From: Paraspadella gotoi
Taxonomy: Eukaryota; Chaetognatha
Length of the DNA stretch: 64,000 bases
Assembly: GCA_051294375.1 (NCBI GenBank)
Contig: JBJCIZ010000040.1
Span: 166,330-230,329, forward strand
Direction: 5' to 3'
Part shown: piece by piece, positions 21,540 through 32,429 of the stretch
Numbering within the stretch: the first letter of the stretch is position 1
Layout: each line of letters opens with the position of its first letter
The notes under the pieces: generated by a model
What the model was told of the DNA's origin: nothing
Seen by the model: only the letters and a program-made list of their open reading frames with translations
Database searches by the model: none
Program-made: the position numbers and the translations under genes

Positions 21540-22620
21540 ATTTTGTGAGTTGAGAAGCATCAGCCGTAAACAACTTCTTATTGCATCTTTAACAGATGCT
21601 CTAAAATACCTCAATCATGACAAGATGGTATTTGTCATAACTTTAGTCAGCCAGATACTTGACCATAAAGGCAAATGCAGATGGGGAGAGCTTCAAACCC
21701 AACACCCTCTTCAGAGCTTACAGGACCCAAGGTTCAAAGACCTCAAAATCTTGCCAAAAGCCTCTGGGTTGAGAGGAGAAACCCTTATAAGGTGAAAGAA
21801 ATTTTTCAAGATGGACTTTTCCCTAAAATGAAGCAAGATGCCGACTAATTTGCTAGTGAAGTCGAGACCTAATATCTGGTATCTCAGAGGCAACTCTTCT
21901 ATCCAATATTCAAGGCTTTAAGATATTGGCACAACTTTGCATGGGCTTTCTTGGCTCGCTTAATGGCCATGGCACAATAGTTAACCTTGAAAAGTGCCCA
22001 TCAATCAACTCAATCGATAGCCTGAAGACTGCTTTAGATATATTGGAGGAATTTCTGAGAAGGGGTGAGGTGAAAGCCTCAGATCATGATGATTTGAATG
22101 AGCTTGGTTGGGAGCTTCAAAGGATGGCTAAGATTGCAGAGATCAATGGTGATTTCCTAAGAAGAATCATAGAGCGCCGCGTACCCTTTATCAGAGATTC
22201 CTGGAGATTCTCCAGTGGAGAAGATACCATCATAAGATGATAGTAAGGCTTTCAGGACTGCCAGTTTTGCCGCCTTTATCTCTTTTATACAGTATCGTGT
22301 TCAGGAGATGGAGTCACCCTTCTATCCAGAAAGGAGCAAAGGCTGGGGGTGACAAAGACAAGACTGCCTCTACTGTCAACATCGTCTAAAGCCAAGGGAT
22401 CTGAGGAGCTAGCAGACGAAAAGCCAAAGCAGCAAAAGTCAGAGAAGCAGAAGATGGGACATCCAACTCCACTGCTGAGAAGAAAGTGCCAAGCTGTCAG
22501 GCATGTGAGAAATTAGATTATTCTGTTGTAGATTGCTCCTTGTTTAAATTTAAACCTTGGTCTGAACGAGTTTCTCAGATGCAGAGCAGAAGTTGCTACA
22601 GATGTTTAAGACGTGAGCAT
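21540..22620 (+). pseudogene. gag: BEL/Pao gag, broken
   Basis: Fragments in shifting frames: 21926-22240 (105 codons, leucine-rich helical gag) running to RDSWRFSSGEDTIIR, then after a frameshift FAAFISFIQYRVQEMESPFY, a BEL/Pao gag signature region. Near 22490-22620 comes CQACEKL..., PWSERVSQM and the first half of a CCHC knuckle, CYRCLRREH. The knuckle is cut by the insertion at 22621. The 5' part before 21926 is not readable. Confidence 0.6.
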
Positions 22621-23250
22621 TAGAGCGTAGTGAAAGTTACATACAAAAATTTTAAAAGTCAATTATGAACAACATAATATCAGAGAACAATAATTTGTAA
22701 AATAAAATTATTTTGTTTTTTTTAATTTTCACAGTAGTCTATAATTTTACTGAATAAATTAATAAATAAATAAATTAAAAATAAATAAAATAAATAAATA
22801 AGCTTTTCATTCTTTTGATTGCAAATTTAAATTTCTCGTCAAAAGTTGATAAAAGAAAGTGTAAATAATTTTTAAAAATTCTTTCATTAAGTGGGTTAAA
22901 AATTTAAAAAAACTATATTTAACATATAAAATTTTAATTTTCAACTTAAAATATAGGTTTTTCTGATATTTGACTAACTTAATGAAAGAATTTTTAAAAG
23001 AGAGTGATATTTCTTTATATCAATGTTTCATGATAAATCCAAATCTGCAAAGAAATTTTACAAAAAATTGGTTTGAAATTTTAACATTTATTAGATTAGT
23101 ACTATGTATAAATATGGCCTACTGCATAAATTGTAAAATTTATAATAAAAATTTTTTATACATATATGCTCATTAGTATAATGTTGTTAATTCCTCACTT
23201 TTAGAATTTTAATTAAAGTTACAATTATATTTTTTTTTTACTACGCTTTA
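22621..23250. mobile_element. Non-autonomous hAT-like transposon, 630 bp
   Basis: Starts TAGAGCGTAGTGAAAG and ends with the reverse complement of TAAAGCGTAGTAAAAA, giving imperfect terminal inverted repeats. Both ends fit the hAT terminal consensus YARNG. It is flanked by GTGAGCAT (22613-22620) and GTGGGCAT (23251-23258), an 8-bp target duplication with one mismatch, the length hAT transposases make. The interior is AT-rich with no transposase. Removing it and one target copy leaves a normal CCHC knuckle spacing in the gag frame. Confidence 0.75.
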
Positions 23251-23258
23251 GTGGGCAT

Positions 23259-23523
23259 ATGCAAATAGATTGTCGGGCCAAAGATGTGTATACTGTATAG
23301 TTCCTGCAACTCGGAGCAACACCGTACTTTACTCCATTGTGATGATGCCCTGCCATCACAAGTTTTCAGTGCAACAGCGCAGGTGACATCATCTCCAGCC
23401 TATCGTCCCATTGTTGCGTTATGGGTCAATAGTCCTGACAAGGTGATTGAAGTCTATGCTTTATTGGATTCGGGCAGTAATCGTACTTTGTGTAGAATTG
23501 ATTTTTTCATTGAACTGTGTTGA
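23259..23523 (+). pseudogene. BEL/Pao nucleocapsid end and protease start
   Basis: Continues the interrupted element: MQIDCRAKD completes the zinc knuckle, then HRTLLH of the second finger, then the aspartic protease motif ALLDSGSNRTLC near 23458-23493, typical of BEL/Pao (D-S/T-G). It stops at 23521-23523, and the rest of pol is replaced by the LTR-like repeat at 23540. Confidence 0.65.
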
Positions 23524-23539
23524 ATTTACTTACTTCCAT

Positions 23540-23783
23540 CAGTATATAAGGTGATAGACAGACGCGGGTCTATTACCCCCTACTTCTCATTCACCTCCTC
23601 TTCATCCTCCTCCCAGGGATTCGGGGCAGCGTTCACGAGATTCAGTTCACTTTTCTCTCTTCTCCTACTCGTCTCTCTCCCTTTTTTTACCCTCATTTTT
23701 GTCTCCATATAGATTTTCCTTCTGTCAATATATTAGTTTCCCGCATTCTCGTCACTTTACTTCCGGTTAGGATACCTTTTCAG
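23540..23783 (+). repeat. LTR-like direct repeat, copy 1 (244 bp)
   Basis: Matches 25075-25318 with scattered substitutions and no length change. Begins CAGTATATAAGGTGATAGAC, a TATA-box-like start, and ends GGATACCTTTTCAG. Reads like the promoter-to-U5 part of an LTR, but neither boundary is a clean TG...CA. Confidence 0.6.
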
Positions 23784-25074
23784 TGTGATGCCCAATTGTG
23801 TTGCTCGAACATCTAACCACAAAAAAAAAACCCCAGGATGTGCTCCACCGACTGATTTAGAAAACCGTAGAAACAAAAAATAAAAAGACCAAAAATGAAG
23901 AAAAAAAAGAAAAAAATCTGAAAACTTTTTTACAATTTTTTTAAAAATTAAAAGTAAAAAAAAAAACAAACAAAAAAACAAAAACGACTTTAAATTTGGA
24001 TTAAATTTTAATTTTTTCATACTAGTTTCCCCAACCCCAACTTTTTTGATAATAATAGAAATTTGTAAAAAGAAAGAAAAAGCAGATTAATAAAGTCCTA
24101 CTCCCACTCCCCACCCCCCCATCCCCCCAATCCCCCATCCTGAATCCCCAACACCAAACTTTATCAATTATGGCAGCAGTGTGAAACAACATGTTGTGAT
24201 TAATTGTGTGAAAAGTAAAAATATACTTAAAGAGAAAGTAAAGGCATCAAAGATGTCAAGATGGAGTTCTAGGAGCTTATGTAGCTTCTTCTACTATGGC
24301 AAAAAGACAACCTGAATGATTGGCAAGTTGATTGACAAGTTGACTATTGGCAAACTGACAGATTCTTATCTTAAAAGGCACTGTAGTGACAAAAGCATAA
24401 ACCTACTGTTTCAAATGCCTTCTTCCTCCAGCAATGAACGCTCATTTAAGGAAGAGTCAATATATAATTAGAACTAGAACAAGAAAATGAGAAAATGAAG
24501 TCTCGCCAAACAAATTGAAAAACGCGAAAAAAAACTCACTCTCCTCCTCCTAACTAATCAATTCTTCACCTCCTTGATGCTGGGAAAATCGCCATTGTAA
24601 TAATTCATGCCTCCTCAATAGTAGAAGTGACTTTTAGTAATCAAAACATGAAGTTGAACCTTAGACACTGTGAAATTGTAAATTACAATAATCATCAATA
24701 TCATCTAACAAATGAATTGAAACTAATCATAAATGTTAATCACCATGATATATCACCACTCCGACCCCATCGTCTGGTTTTCTAAGTTCTCCCCCTCAAC
24801 TATATCGCCAAATTATCACCACAATCAAATACAAACTTTAATCACCTTGCTTCAAATATCATCATCAACCCCACCTGTTTCTATTAAGACTGTGACCCCC
24901 CTTCAATTTTATTTGTTTTATATGATGACCTGTACCCCACACCCAAACCCATTCTTTTCTTTATCCCCTCCTCACATTCACAATTTCAGCACGGTTGGGC
25001 ACTCTCACTACGCACCACGTCACGTCTCACGCCATTCAAGGCCTGATACGCCATCTTGACCCAAGAGAGGGGCC
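23784..25074. other. Unassigned sequence between LTR-like repeats
   Basis: A-rich to about 24100, then C/T-rich and AT-rich sequence; no coding region. The last 80 bases (about 24995-25074) are GC-richer and could be U3 of the second LTR-like repeat. Confidence 0.5.
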
Positions 25075-25318
25075 CAGTATATAAGGTGATAGACAGACGC
25101 GGGTCTATTACCCCCTCCTTCTCATTCACCTCCTCTTCATCCTCCTCCCAGTGATTCGGGGCCGCGTTCACGAGATTCAGTTCACCTTTCTCTGTTCTCC
25201 TACTCGTCTCTCTCTCTTTTTTTACCCTCATTTTTGTCTCCGTATAGATTTTCCTTCCGTCAATATATTAGTTTCCCGCATTCTCGTCACTTTACTTCCG
25301 GTTAGGATACCTTTTCAG
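25075..25318 (+). repeat. LTR-like direct repeat, copy 2 (244 bp)
   Basis: Second copy of 23540-23783. TATATAAG lies at 25078-25085. Substitution-type divergence here contrasts with the indel-type differences elsewhere and suggests real age. Confidence 0.6.
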
Positions 25319-26285
25319 AGTCCATTATTAACAATTGAATTTAAGTTCAGGGTGTAAGTTTAAGTTGAATTTTGTTAACCCCTTTTTCCCAGATTATATT
25401 TAAGATTAACTTTAAGTCTAATTCTAAGAACATTAAAACTAAGACTAGGCTTATTGTTGAATTTGAATGAAATGATAATCTTTGTCTCCTTTTCTTAATT
25501 TGAAATTGATTAACCCTTTCAAGTTAAGGATTGAAATTTTGAGATTAATTTTCGTTCTCAGGCTGGTCGTGGCGTAGGTCAGTGGATCCTTGGAGCTTCC
25601 CTTCGGCGCCCTGATTCGAACAGGCTCGAATGGAGGAGGTGTATCGATGGTGGCGAGCGTCGTCGTAGTGGGAAACGGCTCAACGTCCTACGGCTGAGAA
25701 TGTTAATATCTGGGTCTGAAGTTTCTCTGTTTCGCGATCGAGAGTCGCGTCGACGAATAATTTGAAGAAAAAGAAAAGGGGTTGGCGTCGAGGCTATCTG
25801 AGTTCATTTGCTTAACGTTGGAATTTGTAGAATCTTTAGTTGCCTCGTGGGAAGGATACGACATTGTTTGTTTTTACATCAGTTATTTTAAATTGTTTAT
25901 AATTTGTTATAAACTGGTCATTTTTAATTCCTTGTCGTCAGCATTTAATGTAAATAAACATTTAAAAAACACGTTGAATTCTCAATTGTTTACAAAAGTC
26001 AGCCAAATAAACAAAATGTCAAGGCAGCTGAAATACAATTAATCAAGCAATTAATTATTTAATAAAACAATTTATCTATTAATTAATCATTAAATCAATC
26101 AATAAATCTATCAATCAATCAAATAAGTCAATAAATTAAACGTTATTGGCAGTATTGTCGTCATCCCCATCATCGTCGTTGCTTTTGTTATGTTTAGTGA
26201 CTAAAAGACCTTAAGACTAACATGTCGGATAAAACTAATTAATTAATTGACGAATAAATTAATTTGAAATAATTATTTAATTAAT
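25319..26285. other. Unassigned; GC-rich patch and TTAATTAA tracts
   Basis: 25560-25770 is GC-rich (GGCGTAGGTCAGTGGATCC and following) and could be the leader of an LTR element starting at 25075, but no gag follows. 26040-26285 is AATTAATTA-rich and grades into R1. Confidence 0.4.
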
Positions 26286-26434
26286 TACCGATAATGATCG
26301 TGGGCAGATCCAGCATTGTTTGCTCAAACTTGTTTTTGCCTAATTCATCCTAATTCGATGTTCTGACCTGATTAAAGTGAATGTCCAACAAGATTGAGGG
26401 GGTGGACCAATGGACCAACAAAGTGAATTTAAAA
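26286..26434. repeat. Dispersed repeat R1, end fragments joined
   Basis: Plus-oriented R1 end (GGCAGATCCAGCATTGTTTG, CTCAAACTTG) directly followed by a minus-oriented piece of the other end (CAACAAGATTGAGGGGGTGG, CCAACAAAGTGAATT). Confidence 0.6.
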
Positions 26435-26781
26435 AAAATATAGTATGTAATTAAATGTAGCAATCATTTATAACAAATTTGATCCTTTCTGTCCATTTTC
26501 TTATTTCTCTAACATTCATTTGGCTTATTCTTTTTGTTTGGATTTGTGGAGGCATCCTAAATTTTTTTAAAATCATTTTTACAGTGTGAATGTTTTTAGC
26601 TAATACTGTTTTTTAAAAAAATACCTTTTTGTTGTTCATCTTTAGGACGTTTTTCTTGTCCTTTTTTTGATGACATCCACGTTTTTCTAAAACACAATGA
26701 AAGCTTTTTATAGAAATTGATTCATTAAAAATTTAATCACTTTCATTGAATTTTTATTTAATCATAGTATAGAAACTGACT

Positions 26782-27335
26782 GTCTTGTGCTGTCCCATGA
26801 TCCAAACTGGTTCTCAAGAGGTATTAGAGAGGCGATTTACATCAAAGCCCTCGAGTCCTCTTTGAACCGTGATGGAGGATGATTCGACCTCCCTCCAAGC
26901 TATGATTCGCTCATTAAAAGTGTGGTGGAGCGCCCCTCTCCACCACAACCGCACGATGACTCCCCTGTCCCCACTCAACGGGTCAGGTGGAGACCTCCCG
27001 ATACGCAAGGGATGTCCGATGCCTCATCCTCTCCTACAACAACCCAGTCCGACTCTCCTCGGATCGGGCGCCCACCAAAAAGACGGTTGCAGGAGGAGGA
27101 GAGGGAGTCTGTAAATCCCGTTGCAAAACAGGCGAGAACAGACCACTGCCCGCTTCGCCAACAGGCGAGACGAGGGCCGTTGGCAGGTTTATCAGGCCTG
27201 AGAGATATTCGAGTTGCACTTGGGTCTCTACCGGACCCATCTATTTCGCACTCCACCACGCCAATGACAAACCAATGACCCAACCACATCGCCAGCATCC
27301 CCCATTGTTGACCCGGGGGGGGGCCAGCTCATTTT
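26782..27335 (+). pseudogene. Penelope-like element, 3' coding end (copy A)
   Basis: Begins inside the C-terminal PLE segment: HDPNWFSRGIREAIYIKALE and the LNRDGG...FDLPPSYDS motif (26800-26910), broken by a stop at 26879-26881. The frame then carries a proline-rich tail with a basic GRPPKRRLQEEER stretch (about 27066-27104) and RDIRVALGSLPDP (about 27204-27242). The same tail occurs in copies B and C, so it is a real coding extension of this PLE lineage. RT and GIY-YIG are missing by 5' truncation, which is usual for PLE copies. Ends near the AGCTCATTTTGAGCT hairpin at 27325. Confidence 0.65.
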
Positions 27336-27743
27336 GAGCTTTTTCTTTTTCTTATTTTTCACTTACTCTTTCACTTACCTATCCCTCAACATCCTTATTT
27401 CCATTTCATCTAAATTTCATTTCTTTATTCACTTTATTTTAATCTGAATTAATTTAAATCATTTAGTTTGTTTAAGTCTGTTTACTTATTTATTAAATTT
27501 ACTATTGTTGTACATTATCTAATGTATTTTCATACCAAATGTTAACCTCTGCTTCTCTGTCTCTCTCTCTCTCACTCACAAATATTTAATTTTTTTCCCC
27601 TCACATTCTCTCTCTCTCTATCTCTCTTAAACCTGTCCTCACATTTCACCACTCTTCTGTCTCACATCTTTGTTGGCCATTTCTTCTCTCTCTCTCTCTC
27701 TCTCTCCCAAAGTCAATTCAAAAAATATCAAATTGTCAAAGCA
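27336..27743 (+). other. PLE 3' UTR, pyrimidine-rich (copy A)
   Basis: Follows the coding end and runs through TCTCTC tracts (27560-27710) to the hammerhead-like motif. Similar layout in copies B (44880-45350) and C. Confidence 0.6.
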
Positions 27744-27778
27744 CTGATGAAGGCTTGAATGAAAAGCCGAAACTTGTA
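27744..27778 (+). ncRNA. Hammerhead ribozyme-like motif (PLE copy A)
   Basis: CTGATGA, extra A, stem II GGCTT/AAGCC with 6-nt loop, GAAA, then CTTGTA. Compared with 17134-17168, the stem II pairs C-G become U-A on both sides, a compensatory change. Cleavage position would be UA. Stem I beside the core is poor, so activity is uncertain. Confidence 0.6.
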
Positions 27779-28489
27779 TTAGGACTAAGCTCTGACGAAC
27801 AAAGCCCGAGGTTTTTTTAATATATTCTTATACCGGCCAAGGTAGAATGATGGCAATATTGTTAATATTAAGTTTCAAAAAAATCCAACCATAAATATAG
27901 AAAATATTAACCAAAATCTTTGGAAAATCCACCCCTTCTTTGGAAGATTTTCGCCATAGAAGATTTTTCCCGAATCTGACTCCCGGTTGAAAACTCTTAG
28001 AATTCCGATCTTAGCTCCTCTTTTACTTTTACTTTAAATAAAAATTTCACCAAAATGGACTAATTCATTTTACCATGATCGTATCATATCAAAATAACCA
28101 AATAAAATGTAAAGAAAAATTTTGAGAGCCCTTCAGACACTTTGCCAAAGGATTCCAAAATTAGACCTCATTTGTTAAACAGGAACATACCTCAGTCACG
28201 TTTATATCGTTTTCAAGGAAAAAAATCCTTTTCATTTCTATATAAAATCAGAGATGGAAAATTTTTCCATCGAGAAGCAGTCTATTTGTTCTGGCTTGTT
28301 TGATATCAAGATGATGATGATTTGACAGAGAAAAAAAATGCGAGCCCTTCAGATGCAACAGGATCGGAATCAAGTGTTTTTACATCGATATTTTACCAGA
28401 ATTTTTACCAGGAGCGTTTATATTGTTTGGTAGTCAGATTTGAACGAAAATCTCCATTGAAAAAATCTTCCTCGATCTCTAAGAACGAC
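27776..28489 (+). repeat. Dispersed repeat R2, copy 1
   Basis: Matches 62046-62751 in the same orientation along ~700 bp with substitution and indel divergence. Landmarks: ATTAGGACTAAGCTCTGAC at the start, AGAATGATGGCAATATTG, and GCGAGCCCTTCAGATGCAAC. Non-coding. It starts exactly at the end of the hammerhead-like motif here but not in the second copy. Confidence 0.8.
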
Positions 28490-29155
28490 GTAGACTCCTA
28501 CTTGTATGCATCTTTAAAAATAAAAATCGTTGATGTAAAAGATTTCGTCTTTAATTTCAAATAAGTATAGAATAAAAAGTAATTAAAATCTTATTTTTAT
28601 AGCAGGTTTGAATTTCTCGCTGAAAATTAATTTCGATTTCAGATTTAAGGTTTTAGAAATAAAATGGTTGTGAGATTCTTTCTAACGCTAGCGATATCGA
28701 GTTCGAGTTTCGTCCATGTGGGTTTGAACTCGGAACTCTCTGGCCACAAACCAAGGTCCGACCAGAGTCAGTACGATAAGTATTCCCCGATCTAATACTT
28801 AAGGGAGTGGTCTTTTCATACAATTGAAACATTCTTTAAAATATTATACCACTTCATTGATAGGGAAGCCAGGTACTCTGGGAGTGAATAAACGAGACTG
28901 TGAGAGAGTCTTGATTGAAAGCTTGCAGGGACCTGCTATGTCATTATCTTGTAAGAGTGATGGAGGCCTTAAACCACCAAAGCCTGTCCAAAGCCAGGGA
29001 CAAGACAGCTTATTTATTAAATGAATGGATAATTTTTATATTGGTTGTACCAATTTCATTTTAATACGAAGCTAAATAAACATTACGATTACGCCACGAG
29101 CGCCAACCGACGTCACTTCCGGTTCCATCTGAACTCCGCTTCGTGCCACCCACAC
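28490..29155 (+). other. Unassigned; last part probably 5' LTR of the next element
   Basis: No ORF to 28820. About 28860-29154 ends in CCACCCACA just before a primer-binding-like site and contains AATAAA at 29072, as expected of an LTR. No second LTR is present to define it. Confidence 0.4.
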
Positions 29156-29170
29156 TGGTGATCCCAACGC
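29156..29170 (+). promoter_or_regulatory. Primer-binding site, tRNA-Trp-like
   Basis: TGGTGATCCCAACGC lies 45 bases before the gag ATG. It is close to the TGGTGACCCCGACG complement of the 3' end of tRNA-Trp, the primer reported for the CsRn1 clade of Gypsy elements, which fits the gag and protease downstream. Confidence 0.55.
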
Positions 29171-29214
29171 CGAATTAAATTCCAACCTTCACTTGACCGA
29201 CGCCAAAGAACTAA

Positions 29215-30159
29215 ATGAGTGACCTTCAAGAGATGCGTCAAGCTTCTCGGTTAAGTCAACAATCCTCGCCCACCCTAAAGGCGCCGGCAGAGGCCGCCTG
29301 TACCGAGACAATTCTCGGCGCCAACGGCGAAATGGCGGCCGCTTCTGGCACGGACGAGACCGAGGCACTTCGATTGGCCCTAGCAGCGGCCCTGAAAGCC
29401 TTGGACAAGAAAAAGAAGCCGGAATTGCCAGCCTTCGACACGAGGAACATTGACATTTGGATTTGATGAGTCGAAATAGCATTTATCAGAGCGAATATTA
29501 AGGAGGCGAGTGAAAAATTAGCGTCGACGCCAATCCATGGTGAGCCGTCCAAGGCGAATTGGACGGCGTTCATCTCATACCTCTGTAAAGAATATGGAGC
29601 GACGCCACGTCAGCAAGCGGCGCTGTTACTCGACGGCGTCAATCGCAATGGCATGCGGCCGTCTCAGCACCTCACACACGTCGAGGAAAAGATTAAGTAG
29701 GTGACGATTGATGACATCAAGAAGGAAACCAGTATCCGTGGCCTCCCTCTCGAGATCAGACGCTCATTGGAGGACAAGGTCAACGACTGGACGGTGTCGC
29801 AATTGGCCGACGCCGCCGATAAATTCTTTGACGCTGAAGGTCGACTGGCTCTCGCGGCTCTAACCTCAGCGATAAACGCCGCCACAGCCAAGTATCAGCT
29901 CGATGACTTGGACAGCGACGCCGGCAGCAAAAGCGAGGGCTGCCAACAATCCAACTGGCGCCAAAAAGAAGCAAGCTTGTCGAGCGGCTCCTCGACAAAC
30001 ACCCGACCGCCGAATTTTCGATTGAAACAAGTTTGTCGATGGCACATGAAGTTTGGCGACGCCGCCTTACGCTGCAAACCAGGCTGCGCTCAAAAGGGTG
30101 AGCGCCGAAGCCGCAAGGAGTCGCAATCGGGAAACGGCGTCGCGAGCCAGCGCAGGTGA
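29215..30159 (+). pseudogene. gag: CsRn1-like Gypsy gag
   Basis: One reading frame from ATG 29215 to TGA 30157-30159, about 314 codons, interrupted by two adjacent TGA codons (29464-29469) and a TAG (29698-29700). The start LPAFDTRNIDIW is the conserved gag opening of this clade. The double TGA follows IDIWI, where related proteins have charged residues, consistent with CGA-to-TGA transitions. The end has CRWHMKFGDAALRCKPGC, the C-x2-H...C type finger of CsRn1/Mag gag rather than a normal CCHC. No indel is needed to read it, unlike the other elements here. Confidence 0.7.
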
Positions 30160-30452
30160 ACGCTGTGCCCCGCGCCACACAGGATTCACCCAATAAATTT
30201 CTCCTTTATGTCAAGGACGCCACGGACGGCCGCAAGTGGCTCGTCGACGGCGGCGCCCTCCTCTCTTTAATTCCGCCCACGATGGCCCAACGAGCGGCAG
30301 GACCCTCCGGTCATCAGTTACAAGCCGCCAATGGAACTCCCATCAAAGCTTATGGCACCGCACATCGGCGGATAGTCCTAGGATCCAGAGTATTCGCTTT
30401 GGACTTCACCATAGCCGATGTGACTCAGTGCTTAATGTTTTGGATGCTTTAA
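30156..30452 (+). pseudogene. pol: CsRn1-like aspartic protease, truncated
   Basis: Overlaps the gag stop by 4 bases in the -1 frame, the usual gag-pol arrangement. The active site reads VDGGALLSLIPP where DTGA is expected, so Thr is Gly. Clade-typical LQAANGTPIKAYG and FTIADV follow. Coding similarity ends near 30452, before RT; the rest of the element is absent. Confidence 0.65.
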
Positions 30453-30459
30453 CGTGAGA

Positions 30460-32420
30460 TTACGACAAGTAAAGAAAACGACAAGAAATGAGTTTTAATT
30501 CTTTATTCTTTATTATATTGAACTCGTGAAAAAAGAGTTTCCAAGTGGACAAATGAGTTACATGATTATTTTTATGAAACTAAAAATGATTTTGAAATCT
30601 CTCTCTACTTTGAAAAAAAACCAGCTGAAAATTTACCGAATGGTCAAAACCAGAGATTTAAGGTCATCTGGTCAAATGCAAGGCAACATCTTTCACAATG
30701 GTTTTTACAGAATATTTATACTTTCCTAATCAACCGATTATAAAAAATCATTCCAAAAGTTTCATTAAAAATTAATCTTCAAATTTTTATAATTTATATC
30801 TCTATTCTTATTTTAATACTATCAATTAAGAAAAAAGGTAATTCAGCAAAAAAATGAGTAAACATTAATATAAAAGCACTTGTATTTGAATGCAACATGG
30901 TTGATTCAGTATACACATTATCCAAAACATACAAGCATGTTTTAATTTGGAGTCCAAAAATAAAAAAAGAAAAATCATCAAAGTAACCAAAAATATTTTT
31001 AACAAAATTTTTAAATATTTTTCAAGTTGCACAACGTCGTGAAAAAAGAAATCTATAAAAAAATATATAAATGAAATGCATAGCATGCAGTGATATAGAA
31101 TAAAATAGCTAGCGCTCTGCTGCAGATAGCTACAGTCATTCATGACAAAATTTTAAAAAATTATCAAGTTTTCTTATTTCTTATGCACTTACTGAATTTG
31201 AAATGGAGATGAATTGCATTTTGGCAGAAACAATGCAAAAATAAACAAAATATAAAACCAATTCATTTTGAAAGGACAACAGTAGCAGGACAAACTAAAT
31301 AAAAATTTTATTGCAGTATTCTTTTTTAAAAATTTTGTTATGTTAAAATTTATAAAATTCTATATAGTGTTGAAATATGGTTATAACATTTTAGAGACTG
31401 AAGGTATAGAACATGGGATACATTTGACAATTTACATCTTTTGAATAGGTAATCTCTATCTCAATTAAGTTGGTCAGTCGGTTCACCCCCTTAATCTTAT
31501 CCATAAATCACTTAAATTATCGTAAAACATCAAATTATGAAAAATTATTTAAAATAAATGTTGGTCTATCTGTCCATCCATCCGTCTATTTGTTTGTCGG
31601 TATGTTAAACCAAAAAAAGATGGAATTATGCATGTTAAATTAGTTGAGGGGATGTGGAATAATTCTTACTTCATCTCAAAAACGTTATACCTTTCACACC
31701 CATGAGAAAGTGGAGTCTTCATTCCTTTTCCCTCTCTTCTCCCCTTTTCCCTCTTGCCCTTTGGATCATCATTCCAATGCAATTATTGAAAACTTGATTG
31801 TCAATTGTGAGACTCACGATGCTGACTTAGTTGATGACTTAGAGCTTTGGCATTTTACTGATAAAAAGGATATCAGAAAATGTGTTCCTATTGGTCAGTC
31901 AGTGCGCGAAGGAAATTTGCTGATGTTTGTAGATACAGGTACACTAGGGCGGATCATATGCACATATAATTTTTCAAAATATGTTGCCAGTTGGTGATAC
32001 CTTTACCTAATGTAGTTTCATTTGATTTCACCTCAATAATTTCCAAAAAAATATTCAGGATCCACTGCAGATTTTACAATTTTTCAAAAATCTTCAATTG
32101 CGATCTGTGATTGGTGCAAATTGGTCACGTAACCATCGAATTTTAGTTTTGGTTTTATTTTTACTCAGTTACTCAGTTTCTCAGTTAAGCAATGGAAATT
32201 TTACGTAATTAAAGCAATACATTAAGATTTATGAATAATATCAAAGAGAGAATAAGCGAGAGAAAGAAAGAAATAAAGCCCCTGACTGCAACAAAGATTC
32301 AGACATACAATCAACTTATCTCTCACTCTTTCTTTCTCCCTCTCTCTCTCTCTGAAGAAGAATTCTATCTTTTCGCACGCGGAAACTAACGTTCAAGCCC
32401 TTTCAGCGGAATAACATCTG
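30460..32420. other. No recognisable feature
   Basis: AT-rich. A 117-codon ORF at 31644-31997 has no family I can name. A CATCCATCCGTC microsatellite lies near 31565, and GA and TC tracts at 32240-32360. Confidence 0.5.
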
Positions 32421-32429
32421 TTGACATTC

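Noticed and set aside
27788-27812. CTGACGA...GAGG at the start of R2 as a further hammerhead
   Set aside because: The GAAA box is absent and the second R2 copy does not keep the core.
28700-28790. Minus-strand GAGTTCAAACCC resembling a tRNA B box (tRNA-derived SINE)
   Set aside because: No convincing A box, no cloverleaf and no repeat elsewhere in the window.
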